DNA of 64,000 nucleotides. Source: Ruminiclostridium sp. Lineage in GTDB: Bacteria; Bacillota; Clostridia; Oscillospirales; Ruminococcaceae. This document shows positions 19,007-27,114 of this stretch, one piece after another. The stretch spans positions 1 to 64,000 of the forward strand of contig JAGBHT010000005.1 in assembly GCA_017935365.1 (NCBI GenBank), read 5' to 3'. The notes under the pieces were generated by a model. The model did not search any database and was not told where the DNA came from. It saw nothing but the letters and a program-made list of their open reading frames with translations. Every line of letters begins with the position of its first letter. The stretch's first letter is position 1. Position numbers and translations under genes: made by a program.

Positions 19007-19513
19007 CTAATCTCTCTTTCTTGTGTATTTAAGCTCAGTAACACCACTCTCATCCGGAATTGTGAGCGTCAGACTGTCGCCGTCAAGCTTATACACTATC
19101 TTGTAGTATTCGTTATTCATCTTTATTGCTATAATGTTCTTCTCTTCAGAAATATACTCGCTTGTACTGCCGTTTATGGTAATATCCTTTTCGGTTATGG
19201 TCATAGTGATACCGCCCGATGTCTGCCATGTTCCCCATAACTTGTTTCTTTTTGCGGACGCCGACCATATTGCGAACAGGACGCACATTGTGACGATCAG
19301 AACGCCTAATATTACACAGAGTAATATTTTAGGCAATTTGCTTTTCTTTCTGACCGACCTGTCATCACTGTGGCTTATTATAAAATCAACAATATCAAAG
19401 TCATCTTTTTGTTTGATCTGCTGTGTACCAACATCTGTACCGGTGGTACATTCCGGTACAGTATTGGTATACACGGTTTCATTTTTTGATGTGTTATTTA
19501 CAGTTTCATCCAT
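19007..19513 (-). CDS. single-pass membrane protein with lipocalin-like tail
   Basis: About 168 residues. A cytoplasmic N-terminus of about 62 residues, rich in Thr, Asn and Asp, is followed by one membrane helix (about 63-85) and an outside domain beginning [15 protein letters not shown]. That domain alternates short beta strands and resembles the DUF5640/lipocalin-like fold of small Clostridial surface proteins; the assignment is tentative. The gene downstream of dnaN (19517-19864) has a similar tail, GSWESSDGLRRFTF, so the two may be paralogues. Both are inserted between dnaN and yaaA. Confidence 0.6.
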   Translation of the reverse strand: MDETVNNTSKNETVYTNTVPECTTGTDVGTQQIKQKDDFDIVDFIISHSDDRSVRKKSKLPKILLCVILGVLIVTMCVLFAIWSASAKRNKLWGTWQTSGGITMTITEKDITINGSTSEYISEEKNIIAIKMNNEYYKIVYKLDGDSLTLTIPDESGVTELKYTRKRD

Positions 19514-19516
19514 ATT

Positions 19517-19864
19517 CTATACCACCTTATGAAGTATCTCAGGACTGTCGCTGTCGGATGAAGATATTACTATCTCCGAGCCTTTTATACTTACATTGTA
19601 ATATCTTGTATCATCATTTGATTGTAATGCAAGTATATTGTTTTTGTATGAGTATCCGTAAAATTCACTGTATGAATTTATCTTGGAACTTATTGTAAGT
19701 GTATTTTCATCAAAGGTAAATCTTCTCAGTCCGTCGGAACTCTCCCACGACCCGATAAGAAAATTGCCCGTAAGCTTAGGAATGATAATTATTGCCATAA
19801 TCACTGCCGTAACTATTACAAAGGCAATATAGATCCATTTTCTTTGCTTTTTGAAAACTGCCAT
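19517..19864 (-). CDS. small membrane-anchored protein, paralogue of its neighbour
   Basis: About 115 residues. One N-terminal membrane helix (about 9-30) precedes an outside domain starting IGSWESSDGLRRFTFDENTL, with alternating beta strands, like the C-terminal half of the protein at 19007-19513 ([18 protein letters not shown]). Three bases separate the two genes and one base separates this from dnaN, so all belong to one operon. No function is known to me; placement in the clamp operon suggests co-expression with replication genes, not necessarily a role in replication. Confidence 0.6.
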   Translation of the reverse strand: MAVFKKQRKWIYIAFVIVTAVIMAIIIIPKLTGNFLIGSWESSDGLRRFTFDENTLTISSKINSYSEFYGYSYKNNILALQSNDDTRYYNVSIKGSEIVISSSDSDSPEILHKVV

Positions 19865-19865
19865 A

Positions 19866-20963
19866 TTATCGGCGTCTTACAGGGCTTACGATAAATGTAA
19901 AGCTGTCGCCCTCAAGCGGAACTATCTTAAGCGCCGTATTCTGGACAAACAGGAACTTTACCTTATCGCAGTAGGTATTCTTAAGCGCGTCAAGTATATA
20001 TCTGCTGTTGAATGAGATCCTGAACTCTTCTCCGCTGTAGTCGCACTTGATCTTCTGATCAAGCTTGCCGATCGCGGTTTCACAAAATACTCTGAGCGTG
20101 TCGTCCTTGAATGTGAAGTCAACGGGCGACTTTATCTTGTCACTGATAAGAAGAAGTGTTCTGTCAACGCACTCTATAAGTTCTCTTACGTTAATTACAG
20201 CTTCTACATTTGAGGGCATTCCGATGATCTTTGTATAGTCAAAGAAATCGCCTTCAAGCAGACGTGAGAACACAGTATACTTGTCTATGCTGAATATACC
20301 CTGATTTCTGTCTACAGAAATTGTGGCAATCTTGCTCTCATCGTCGCTGAGCAGACGTAAAAGTTCCGATAATGTCTTGGCTGGGACAACAAAGTCGAAA
20401 TCTTCATGCAGAAGACTTTCTTTTCTTATAGCTATTCTTATGCCGTCAACGGATATTACATTCAGCTCGTTATCCTTAATTTCAAACTTTGAACCCATAA
20501 GTACGGGCTTTGTATCTATTGTGGCAACAGCGTAAAGCGTCTGTCCGATAACGCTCTTTAAAAGAGGTTCGCTTATCTCAAAGCTTTCACCTCTTGAAAG
20601 TTCGGGTAACAGAGGATATTCTTCACTGCTGATACCCATTATAGAATAGGTGATATCGTCACACTTAAGGCTGAGCTTCAAAGGCTCATATTCGTCGAAT
20701 ATTATTTCTCCGCTCGGCATCTTTCTTACTATGTCGCAGATAAGACGGGAATTGAGAACAAGCTCACCGTCCGAACTGCCGTTTACTTCTATAGTAGACT
20801 TGATACCAAGCTCTAAGTCATAGCCGGTTACAGTAAGCATATTTCCTGTAAGGCTCAGGTGTATTCCTTCAAGGGCGGTGATAACGGATTTTGCCGACGC
20901 AGCTTTAGCGGTTGTGGTGAGGGCATCCAATATGTCATTTTTCTGAACGCTGAATTTTATCAT
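19866..20963 (-). CDS. dnaN: DNA polymerase III sliding clamp (beta)
   Basis: About 365 residues, three clamp domains. The start MIKFSVQKNDILDALTT at 20963 has AAAGGAAA upstream; an in-frame ATG at 21020 lacks a ribosome binding site. The C-terminus has the family wording ALKIVPLEGDSFTFIVSPVRRR. It clamps polymerase III to DNA and interacts with many partners. Unlike many Firmicutes, dnaA upstream has its own terminator (21340-21369), so dnaN probably has its own promoter in the 21.0 kb region. Confidence 0.95.
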   Translation of the reverse strand: MIKFSVQKNDILDALTTTAKAASAKSVITALEGIHLSLTGNMLTVTGYDLELGIKSTIEVNGSSDGELVLNSRLICDIVRKMPSGEIIFDEYEPLKLSLKCDDITYSIMGISSEEYPLLPELSRGESFEISEPLLKSVIGQTLYAVATIDTKPVLMGSKFEIKDNELNVISVDGIRIAIRKESLLHEDFDFVVPAKTLSELLRLLSDDESKIATISVDRNQGIFSIDKYTVFSRLLEGDFFDYTKIIGMPSNVEAVINVRELIECVDRTLLLISDKIKSPVDFTFKDDTLRVFCETAIGKLDQKIKCDYSGEEFRISFNSRYILDALKNTYCDKVKFLFVQNTALKIVPLEGDSFTFIVSPVRRR

Positions 20964-20990
20964 AGAATTTCCTTTCAAGTTTAAGTTAAT

Positions 20991-21010
20991 TATTTTCCAG
21001 TTGGAAAATA
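20991..21010. promoter_or_regulatory. 20-bp palindrome before dnaN
   Basis: TATTTTCCAGTTGGAAAATA is a perfect dyad 28 bases upstream of the dnaN start. Its arm TTTTCCA is shared with the DnaA-box-like TTTTCCACA sequences near 25.7-26.1 kb, so DnaA control of dnaN is possible but not shown. Confidence 0.4.
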
Positions 21011-21339
21011 CATATATCAACGTTTTGTTTACAGTTCCGTGTTACGGAATTTTTAACACCACCGCCTATTGGCAAGGATATCGCCGTAGGCGATAAATAA
21101 ATAAAATAATATTAATTATTATGGTGGTGTTGGTGGGGGGCGTTTAATGTGTTGAATGTTGAACAAAGGCAGATACAGCCTTGTATTTTTGGTTTTAGGT
21201 GTGGTTAAGACGCCGGTTGATTTACTGATGAAAGATCTTGATTATTTTTCAACAGTTTTAACATAAATTCAACATTAAACACTTTAAACTTACTTTCACC
21301 GTTTAAAACTAACAACTTGTTGAATGATTTTTGCCGTGT
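21011..21339. other. dnaN-dnaA intergenic region with TTCAACA repeats
   Basis: No gene seen. It holds the inverted repeat AACACCACC (21055) / GGTGGTGTT (21122), a small hairpin ATCGCCGTAGGCGAT inside it, and five TTCAACA/TGTTGAA copies in both directions at about 21150-21320, including TTTTCAACA at 21246-21254. The same 9-mer recurs in the candidate origin at 25.6-26.1 kb. It may be a second part of a bipartite origin. Confidence 0.4.
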
Positions 21340-21369
21340 AAAAAATCACCGCAAGGGTAAAAGCGGTGA
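21340..21369 (-). terminator. dnaA terminator
   Basis: Stem TCACCGC / GCGGTGA with a 10-base loop, followed on the minus strand by a T6 run. It lies 13 bases past the dnaA stop. Confidence 0.75.
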
Positions 21370-21381
21370 AATTTACATAAA

Positions 21382-22782
21382 TCAGGCATTGTTTCCGAGG
21401 TTCTTTATCATATCGTCAATCATGCCTTTAAATGACGGGTCCTTCTTGATACTGGACTTTACCTTGTTTATAGCATAGACTATTGTGGAGTGATCTCTGT
21501 TGCCGAACTCCACACCGATATTTGAATATGAAAGACCTGTTATCCTGTTTACAACATAGATAGCGACCTGTCTTGCTGTGCTTATCTGTGAAGAACGTTT
21601 CTGCGAGCGCATATCCTCAGGGGTAACGCTGTATATTTTTCCTACCTCGGCGATTATCTTTTCTACTGTCAGCGGTATAGGCTCGTGATTCGACTGAATA
21701 TCACGGACTACCTGCTGAGCCATGTTGAGCGTGGGTATTGAACCTGTAACGAGCGTCAGGGCATTTATCTTTGTTATAGCGCCCTCAAGCTGTCTTATAT
21801 TGGTCTTGAGTTTGTCCGCAAGGAAGTCTACTATAGAATCCGGAAGATTCATACCGTAAAGTTCTGCCTTGCGCTTGATTATGGCAATTCTTGTTTCGTA
21901 TTCAGGCGGCGCGATATCCGCAAGAAGTCCCTGTTCAAAACGACCGATAAGACGCTGTTCGATACCGTTTAGCTCTTTGGGCGGTCTATCGGATGTGAAT
22001 ATGATCTGCTTGTTCTGATTATAAAGGCTGTTGAACGTGTGGAACAGCTCCTGCTGTGTTTCGGTCTTGTTTGCCATAAACTGAATATCGTCTATAAGAA
22101 GCAGATCGCAGCTGCGGTACTTCTGCTTGAATGCTTCAAGATTGCTCTTGGTGCGCAGATTGCTTACATAGTCGTCTGTAAATGTATCAGCTGTGGTGTA
22201 AATGATATTCATATCGGGATGGAGCTTTTCCATCTCGCTTTTTACCGCTGAAAGAAGGTGCGTCTTGCCAAGTCCCGGTTCACTGTAGATATAAAGCGGG
22301 TTATATCTTGTGCTGGATTCCTGTACTACTGCCTTGCAGGCGGCATATGCAAGCTTGTTGTTGTCGCCTACTATAAATGTATCAAATGTATGCTGATAAT
22401 TGCTTGCAAGCTCGCTGTTCTTAAGGCGGGTCTTTACAATATCATCATCGTCAAGTTCTTTCTGGAGCTCCTTGGGAGAAGAATCCGCATATGATTCAAT
22501 GCCGTATTTTACTTTCTGCTCGATTGTGAGTTCTTCTGAACAGAGAATATCGACCTCAACGTCAAAACCGAGAATATCGCTGAAAGCCTCTTCCATAACG
22601 GTCTTGAAGTTTGCCATTGTCATATCTTTTGAAAACTGGCTCTCAACATATAGTAAGACATGATTATTATTGAGTTTGAGCGGCTTTAGCGGCTCAATCC
22701 ATAATTTCATGGCGGTAGGAGTAAGAGCAAGTCTCTTTTTCATCTCCTGAAATATTTCCTCAAAGGAATTGTAAAAGCTCAT
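21382..22782 (-). CDS. dnaA: chromosomal replication initiator DnaA
   Basis: About 466 residues. Domain I covers about 1-85, a short linker follows, then the AAA+ domain with Walker A SEPGLGKTHLL and Walker B LLLIDDIQF. The C-terminal domain IV carries the DnaA signature EFGNRDHSTIVYAINKV, which reads DnaA boxes. I prefer the ATG at 22782, seven bases after GAGG, over the adjacent ATG at 22785. The promoter is at 22903-22931. rpmH, usually divergent from dnaA, is absent here; pyk takes its place. Confidence 0.97.
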   Translation of the reverse strand: MSFYNSFEEIFQEMKKRLALTPTAMKLWIEPLKPLKLNNNHVLLYVESQFSKDMTMANFKTVMEEAFSDILGFDVEVDILCSEELTIEQKVKYGIESYADSSPKELQKELDDDDIVKTRLKNSELASNYQHTFDTFIVGDNNKLAYAACKAVVQESSTRYNPLYIYSEPGLGKTHLLSAVKSEMEKLHPDMNIIYTTADTFTDDYVSNLRTKSNLEAFKQKYRSCDLLLIDDIQFMANKTETQQELFHTFNSLYNQNKQIIFTSDRPPKELNGIEQRLIGRFEQGLLADIAPPEYETRIAIIKRKAELYGMNLPDSIVDFLADKLKTNIRQLEGAITKINALTLVTGSIPTLNMAQQVVRDIQSNHEPIPLTVEKIIAEVGKIYSVTPEDMRSQKRSSQISTARQVAIYVVNRITGLSYSNIGVEFGNRDHSTIVYAINKVKSSIKKDPSFKGMIDDMIKNLGNNA

Positions 22783-22902
22783 CATCACACCTCTGTTTTT
22801 TAAAAACCACAATAATATCTATAATTTGTCAGCAAATACGTTAAAATATGTGTAAAAAAACGGCGAAAAACGGCGATTTTTATTAAAAGAATAATTAAGA
22901 TT

Positions 22903-22931
22903 ATAATACCATATTATTGGGAAAGTGTCAA
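22903..22931 (-). promoter_or_regulatory. dnaA promoter
   Basis: Minus strand TTGACA (22926-22931), 17 bases, TATTAT (22903-22908). The leader is about 115 bases. The MITE-like element begins 20 bases upstream of the -35. Confidence 0.75.
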
Positions 22932-22951
22932 GGGGACGAGGGGAACAAATG

Positions 22952-23201
22952 ATGAATAATGAATAATGAAAAATTGTGGTGGCACCTGCGGTGCAAATTT
23001 AAATTGGGATAGTGCCGGGCAATGGATAGAGTGGTTTTATCGATGAGGACGTGGAAAGATTATTTTGTCTGCCCTGTCTTGCTCAACAACTCTTGCATTT
23101 TATTGATTCTTGCCGATTTTGCACTGTCTTTTGCCTATTACTATCTCTATTTAAAATAACCGCCGTAAGGCGCTCCATAATTATTCTCATTCATTATTCA
23201 T
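22952..23201. mobile_element. MITE-like element between dnaA and pyk
   Basis: About 250 bases with no plausible gene. The left end (from ATGAATAATGAATAATGA at 22952) and the reverse complement of the right end (TCATTCATTATTCAT at 23187-23201) align over about 50 bases. Both ends continue into AATT(G/A)TGG and a subterminal palindrome: GGCACCTGCGGTGC on the left, GCGCCTTACGGCG on the right. Imperfect terminal inverted repeats of this size, short length and no coding capacity fit a miniature inverted-repeat transposable element. No clear target duplication is visible. Confidence 0.6.
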
Positions 23202-23203
23202 TA

Positions 23204-23256
23204 AATAAAATAAAACCGGTTCGCTGTTTTTTCAAACAACGAACCGATTTTATTTT
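23204..23256 (-). terminator. pyk terminator
   Basis: Arms with the CGGTTCG / CGAACCG core extended by A/T pairs (AAAATAAAA / TTTTATTTT), a 16-base loop, then T-rich sequence on the minus strand. It lies immediately after the pyk stop. Confidence 0.75.
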
Positions 23257-23257
23257 A

Positions 23258-25018
23258 TTAATTATTAGATGAGCAGATCAAGCCTTTTTCGGCATCCAAT
23301 GTAACCGTTACGCCGCTCTTCAATATATTAGATGCGTTTTCCGCACCGTATATTACGGGAATATCAAGAGCCTGACCTACAACAGCTGCATGGCAGTCGG
23401 GGTTTGTATCCTCTACTACAATTCCTGCGGCGCTCTTGAGTACGGACATTATATTATTGCTCGTCTTGGGGATAACAAGAATATCGCCGGAATGGCAGAG
23501 CTTTATTGCGTCCTCCTCGTTCTTGCATACGCAGACGGGGGCGGTCACTGCTTTTGCGGTCGCACCCTTGCCTTTAAGCAGAACATCTCCGACAATATGC
23601 ACCTTCATCATATTCGTTGTACCGGAAACTCCGAGCGGAAGTCCTGCGGTGATAACTATAAGATCTCCGTCCTTTAAAAGTCCTTCTTCCATAGCTCTTG
23701 TTACAGCGTGGTCAAAAAGCGAGTCGCTGTCGCTCATCTCTTCGGACTTTATCGGGATAACGCCCCACGAAAGATTGAGCTGGCGCTGAGCCCTCTCGCT
23801 TGTGGTAGCCGCAATTATCGGGCAGGTGGGACGGAACTTTGATAATGTTCTTGCTGTACGTCCGCCCTTTGTTACTGTAAGTATAGCGGTTGCGCCGAGA
23901 TCGATCGCAGTCGTTACCGTTGCGTGTGCTATGGCATTGGTTACGTTCGGTACGCCCTCGCTCTCTCTTGTGAAGAAGCGCTTGCGGTAGTCTATATCCT
24001 GCTCGGTCTTTACGGCTATTGCTTTCATAGTCTTTACGGCGTCTATAGGATATGCGCCTGCGGCGGTTTCGCCCGAAAGCATTATTGCACTTGTACCGTC
24101 ATATATAGCATTTGCAACGTCTGTTGTTTCCGCTCTTGTCGGGCGGGGATTCTTTATCATAGAATCAAGCATCTGAGTTGCGGTTATTACCTGCTTGCCT
24201 GCGTTGTAACCCTTGTGGATAAGCTCTTTCTGGATTCTGGGGATCTCGACAAACGGGATCTCAACACCCATATCTCCTCTTGCAACCATTATGCCGTCGG
24301 CAACACGGAGAATGTCATCTATATTGTCAACGCCGTCCTGATTTTCTATCTTTGCGATTATGCTTATATCCTTACCGCCGTTTTCATCAAGCAGTTTTCT
24401 TATCTGGATTATATCTTCGTCACGAGTAACAAAGCTTGCGGCTACTATATCAAAGCCTGTCTTTATACCGAAAAGCAGATCGCTCCTGTCACGCTCGCTG
24501 AGGTACGGCATCGAAAGGTGTATTCCGGGGAAGTTACAGCTCTTGTTGGGCTTTAAAATACCGCCGTGGATAACTTTACAACGGATATCGTCGCCGCTCT
24601 CCTTGCGGTCGATCTCAGTGACCTTGAGTTCAAGCAGACCGTCATCTATAAGTATAGTAACGCCCGTTTCAATGTCGCTTGCAAGATTGGGATAGTTGAT
24701 AGCGGCTCTCTTCTCATCGCCTACAACATCCTCTGTCGTGAGGGTGTATTCACTTCCGGTCTTGAGCTCAACTGGCTTGTCGTCCTTGAAGCTCTTTATT
24801 CTTACTTCCGGACCTTTGGTGTCGAGAATGGTGGGGATAGGGAGCTTCAGTTCTTTTCTTATTCTTTCTACCTGTTCATAACGCTTCTTGTGATCCTCGT
24901 GTGTGCCGTGTGAGAAGTTGAAACGAGCACAGTCCATACCGCTTTTGATAAGCTCGCGCAGTACGTTGTCATCATCTGTTGCGGGACCTAAGGTGCATAC
25001 TATCTTTGTCTTTTTCAT
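23258..25018 (-). CDS. pyk: pyruvate kinase
   Basis: About 586 residues, the long Bacillus-type enzyme with an extra C-terminal PEP-utiliser-like domain (about 475-586, with GIVVEDTNPDCHAAVVGQAL). The core has TKIVCTLGPA, NFSHGTHEDH, the signature IIAKIENQDGVDNIDDIL, the MVARGDMGVEIP loop and TATQMLDSM. It makes pyruvate and ATP in glycolysis. The ATG at 25018 has AAGGAT upstream and matches the family start MKKTKIVCTLGP. Its position beside dnaA is unusual. Confidence 0.96.
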   Translation of the reverse strand: MKKTKIVCTLGPATDDDNVLRELIKSGMDCARFNFSHGTHEDHKKRYEQVERIRKELKLPIPTILDTKGPEVRIKSFKDDKPVELKTGSEYTLTTEDVVGDEKRAAINYPNLASDIETGVTILIDDGLLELKVTEIDRKESGDDIRCKVIHGGILKPNKSCNFPGIHLSMPYLSERDRSDLLFGIKTGFDIVAASFVTRDEDIIQIRKLLDENGGKDISIIAKIENQDGVDNIDDILRVADGIMVARGDMGVEIPFVEIPRIQKELIHKGYNAGKQVITATQMLDSMIKNPRPTRAETTDVANAIYDGTSAIMLSGETAAGAYPIDAVKTMKAIAVKTEQDIDYRKRFFTRESEGVPNVTNAIAHATVTTAIDLGATAILTVTKGGRTARTLSKFRPTCPIIAATTSERAQRQLNLSWGVIPIKSEEMSDSDSLFDHAVTRAMEEGLLKDGDLIVITAGLPLGVSGTTNMMKVHIVGDVLLKGKGATAKAVTAPVCVCKNEEDAIKLCHSGDILVIPKTSNNIMSVLKSAAGIVVEDTNPDCHAAVVGQALDIPVIYGAENASNILKSGVTVTLDAEKGLICSSNN

Positions 25019-25090
25019 AAATATCCTTTCTTCCGATAAAGCTGTCCATACATTTTTCATACCGTTTGCATATTAAAAACGGTCATAATC

Positions 25091-25119
25091 AGTATAACAT
25101 TTTCCAGCTTTAATAGCAA
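25091..25119 (-). promoter_or_regulatory. pyk promoter
   Basis: Minus strand TTGCTA (25114-25119), 17 bases, TATACT (25091-25096). The leader includes a hairpin ACCGTTT / AAACGGT at 25061-25083. Confidence 0.6.
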
Positions 25120-25154
25120 CAGAAAACAAGTTACGGTGACAAATTTTACAAAAA

Positions 25155-25235
25155 TTTTACACAGTGGCAATGTGCCGCTTCAAATTTGCCTTTTTCAAAA
25201 GCAGAGAATGACAAAACTTGCGTTGACGGCGAGGT
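25155..25235. repeat. degenerate copy of the modular intergenic repeat
   Basis: Contains GGCAATGTGCCGCTTCAAAT, then TTTGCC, then ACTTGCGTTGACGGCGAGG, the same order as in the copies at 27.8, 29.7 and 54.0 kb but with the central part eroded. Confidence 0.5.
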
Positions 25236-25333
25236 AATATGATACAGAGTGTAAAAAATACGTTAACAATGAGTTATTATCCGGATTTCCAGTGAAGGAA
25301 GATGATCGCGTTTTTAAGAATATCCGAAAAAGT

Positions 25334-25600
25334 TTATACTATCCCCGTCAGAAGCAATATTGCAGACACTATCCCTGCGCCGACCGTTCCGATAACTGCA
25401 CCTATTATAAAGGGTAGCTTGTTTTTGCGGGAGCGCTTCCCCGCTTTTTCAAGACTTATGCCGTTCAGATACAGCTGTGCCTGGTTTCCGAGCTTACTGC
25501 TGCACGACATTTCGGGACGGACATAGAAAATTGCCTTTTCAAAATATTCGTTCTCGGTGTTGTTTATCTCAAGCACCAGTTTGTTCACCGCTTTTACCAA
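25334..25600 (-). CDS. small membrane protein, unknown
   Basis: About 88 residues with one C-terminal membrane helix (about 65-86, Gly/Ile rich) after a basic patch (KAGKRSRKNK). The start codon is TTG with AAAGGAG eight bases upstream. I do not recognise the family. Its N-terminal 50 residues (LEINNTENEYFEKAIFYVRP) suggest a small folded cytoplasmic domain. It is the first leftward gene next to the candidate origin and could be co-transcribed with nothing, as pyk has its own promoter. Confidence 0.6.
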   Translation of the reverse strand: MVKAVNKLVLEINNTENEYFEKAIFYVRPEMSCSSKLGNQAQLYLNGISLEKAGKRSRKNKLPFIIGAVIGTVGAGIVSAILLLTGIV

Positions 25601-25609
25601 TTTTACTCG

Positions 25610-26130
25610 CTCCTTTTTTCAACAATTCATGATTACAAAGTGTATTATAGGAAATATATGTAAAATTATACGCTGTGGATATTAGTTTTCAACAGAAAAG
25701 TGTGGAAAACTGCCGTGTTTTCAACTCGCTCCGGTGAAATTCTGTGAGAAACGGTGGAAAACTCCGTTGAAATTGTTAAAACTTCCGATAAAAGCACATT
25801 GAAAACTTTTTTAACGTGGTGGTTGAAATCAAAAAATGCGTTTTACAAATAATGTTATATAGTGGTACAAAAAGGAAATTAAATGAGAACGGTTGTTAAG
25901 TTGAAAATTTCTTATTGTCATACAGTATATTGTAACAGATTTACACGACAGCGATGTTGATAACATAGCGTATAATGCACCGATTTACCCGCTTTTCAAC
26001 AGGTAGAGCGGTTGAAAATGTTGAAAACAATGTGTTTTCCACTGCCTTATGGTGTAAATTTCGGTTTTTTTGTGGAAAATTCCGTTGAATATGTGAATAA
26101 CTCCGCTTAAAATGAGCTTGTACGGGTGTT
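25610..26130. other. candidate replication origin (oriC)
   Basis: A gene-free stretch exactly where gene direction flips from leftward to rightward. Full matches to the DnaA-box form TTWTNCACA lie at 25701-25709, 26071-26079 and 26092-26100; near matches lie at 25674-25682 and 26035-26043. TTTTCAACA or its complement, one base off the box, occurs at about 25615, 25686, 25993 and 26019. The sequence is A/T rich with many TTGAAA/TTTCAA words. dnaA lies 2.8 kb away. Box clustering plus strand flip support an origin; GC-skew was not computed. Confidence 0.6.
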
Positions 26131-26364
26131 AATAAAAAGAAAAACTATTTTAAACAGGTGGTTAAAAAATGTTAAAGCGAAAGTAAGGATTACCATTTCA
26201 CCGGGTAAAGCGCGTTTTTCAGTGAAAATGGTGTCGGATTTTACATTACAGATAATTACAACAAAAAATAAGCGCGTATATGCAGAAAATCTGTTGAAAT
26301 TTACGGTCGGATATGCTATACTATTACTGCATATATACGATTTTTGTATGCGGGGAGGGACGGC
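26131..26364. other. AT-rich spacer right of the candidate origin
   Basis: About 230 bases with A/T runs that could include an unwinding element, and a further TGTTGAA at about 26292. Near its end TATACTATTAC precedes the VTC gene and may be its -10. An open frame from 26126 overlaps this stretch but has no ribosome binding site and no recognisable content. Confidence 0.4.
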
Positions 26365-27078
26365 ATGAAATACAGAGAACGTACATTGCGGCATGAATAC
26401 AAGTTTCCGGCAACGGCGGCACAGTGTGAGGTGCTGAGAGAACGTTTCTCGGCTGTTATGAAACCCGACAAGCACGCTGAAAACGGTTGTTATCGTATAA
26501 CTAGCGTATATCTTGACGATGTATACCGCTCTGCGTATAACGACAAGCTTATCGGTGCGGACACCCGTAAGAAATACCGTATAAGGACATATGACCTGTC
26601 GGAAGATCTGCTTCATTTCGAGTGCAAATACAAGGACAGGGATATGACGTCAAAGCGTGGAATATGGATAAGCCCCGAACAGTATCGTTCTATATTAAAG
26701 GGAGATTATTCTTTTGTATGGAGCGGTGAATATGAGGGGACTGTTCTTGAGGACGCGTCTTACAGCAATGCACTGGCTATGCTCCGCCCGTCGGTTATAG
26801 TGGACTATAACAGGCAGGCGTTTATAAATCCGGAGGGCAATGTGAGATTCACTATTGACAGCGGATTCAAAGTAGGGGCATTTTCGGACGATATGCTGTC
26901 GGACAGCGTCAGATATCTGCCTGTTGAGGATTTCACAGCGGTAATCGAGATAAAGTATGACGACTATCTGCCGTCTTATCTCGGAGAACTGCTTACCGGT
27001 GTAAAACTGAAACAGGATTCGGTATCGAAATTTTTACTATGCCATGATAAGCTGACAAGCCTTAATATGCGGACATAA
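26365..27078 (+). CDS. VTC-domain (polyphosphate polymerase-like) protein
   Basis: About 237 residues with the tunnel-fold signatures of the VTC domain: a basic start LRHEYKF, RKKYRIRTYD, FECKYKDRD, VDYNRQAFI and VIEIKYDDYLP, where alternating Arg/Lys and Glu line a nucleotide or polyphosphate tunnel. In yeast VTC4 makes polyphosphate; bacterial VTC-domain proteins next to DUF4956 membrane proteins are largely uncharacterised. The ATG at 26365 has GGGGAGGGA upstream. The DUF4956 gene follows 36 bases later, in the same operon. Confidence 0.8.
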   Translation: MKYRERTLRHEYKFPATAAQCEVLRERFSAVMKPDKHAENGCYRITSVYLDDVYRSAYNDKLIGADTRKKYRIRTYDLSEDLLHFECKYKDRDMTSKRGIWISPEQYRSILKGDYSFVWSGEYEGTVLEDASYSNALAMLRPSVIVDYNRQAFINPEGNVRFTIDSGFKVGAFSDDMLSDSVRYLPVEDFTAVIEIKYDDYLPSYLGELLTGVKLKQDSVSKFLLCHDKLTSLNMRT

Positions 27079-27114
27079 AACCGCCATGGAAAACTGATCG
27101 GAGGAAAAATAAAA

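Noticed and set aside
23051-23272. 73-codon rightward frame
   Set aside because: Inside the MITE-like element and the pyk terminator; no start signals.
23924-24556. 210-codon rightward frame
   Set aside because: Antisense to pyk, shadow frame.
26126-26368. 80-codon rightward frame right of the candidate origin
   Set aside because: No ribosome binding site, A/T-rich composition, overlaps the VTC gene start.
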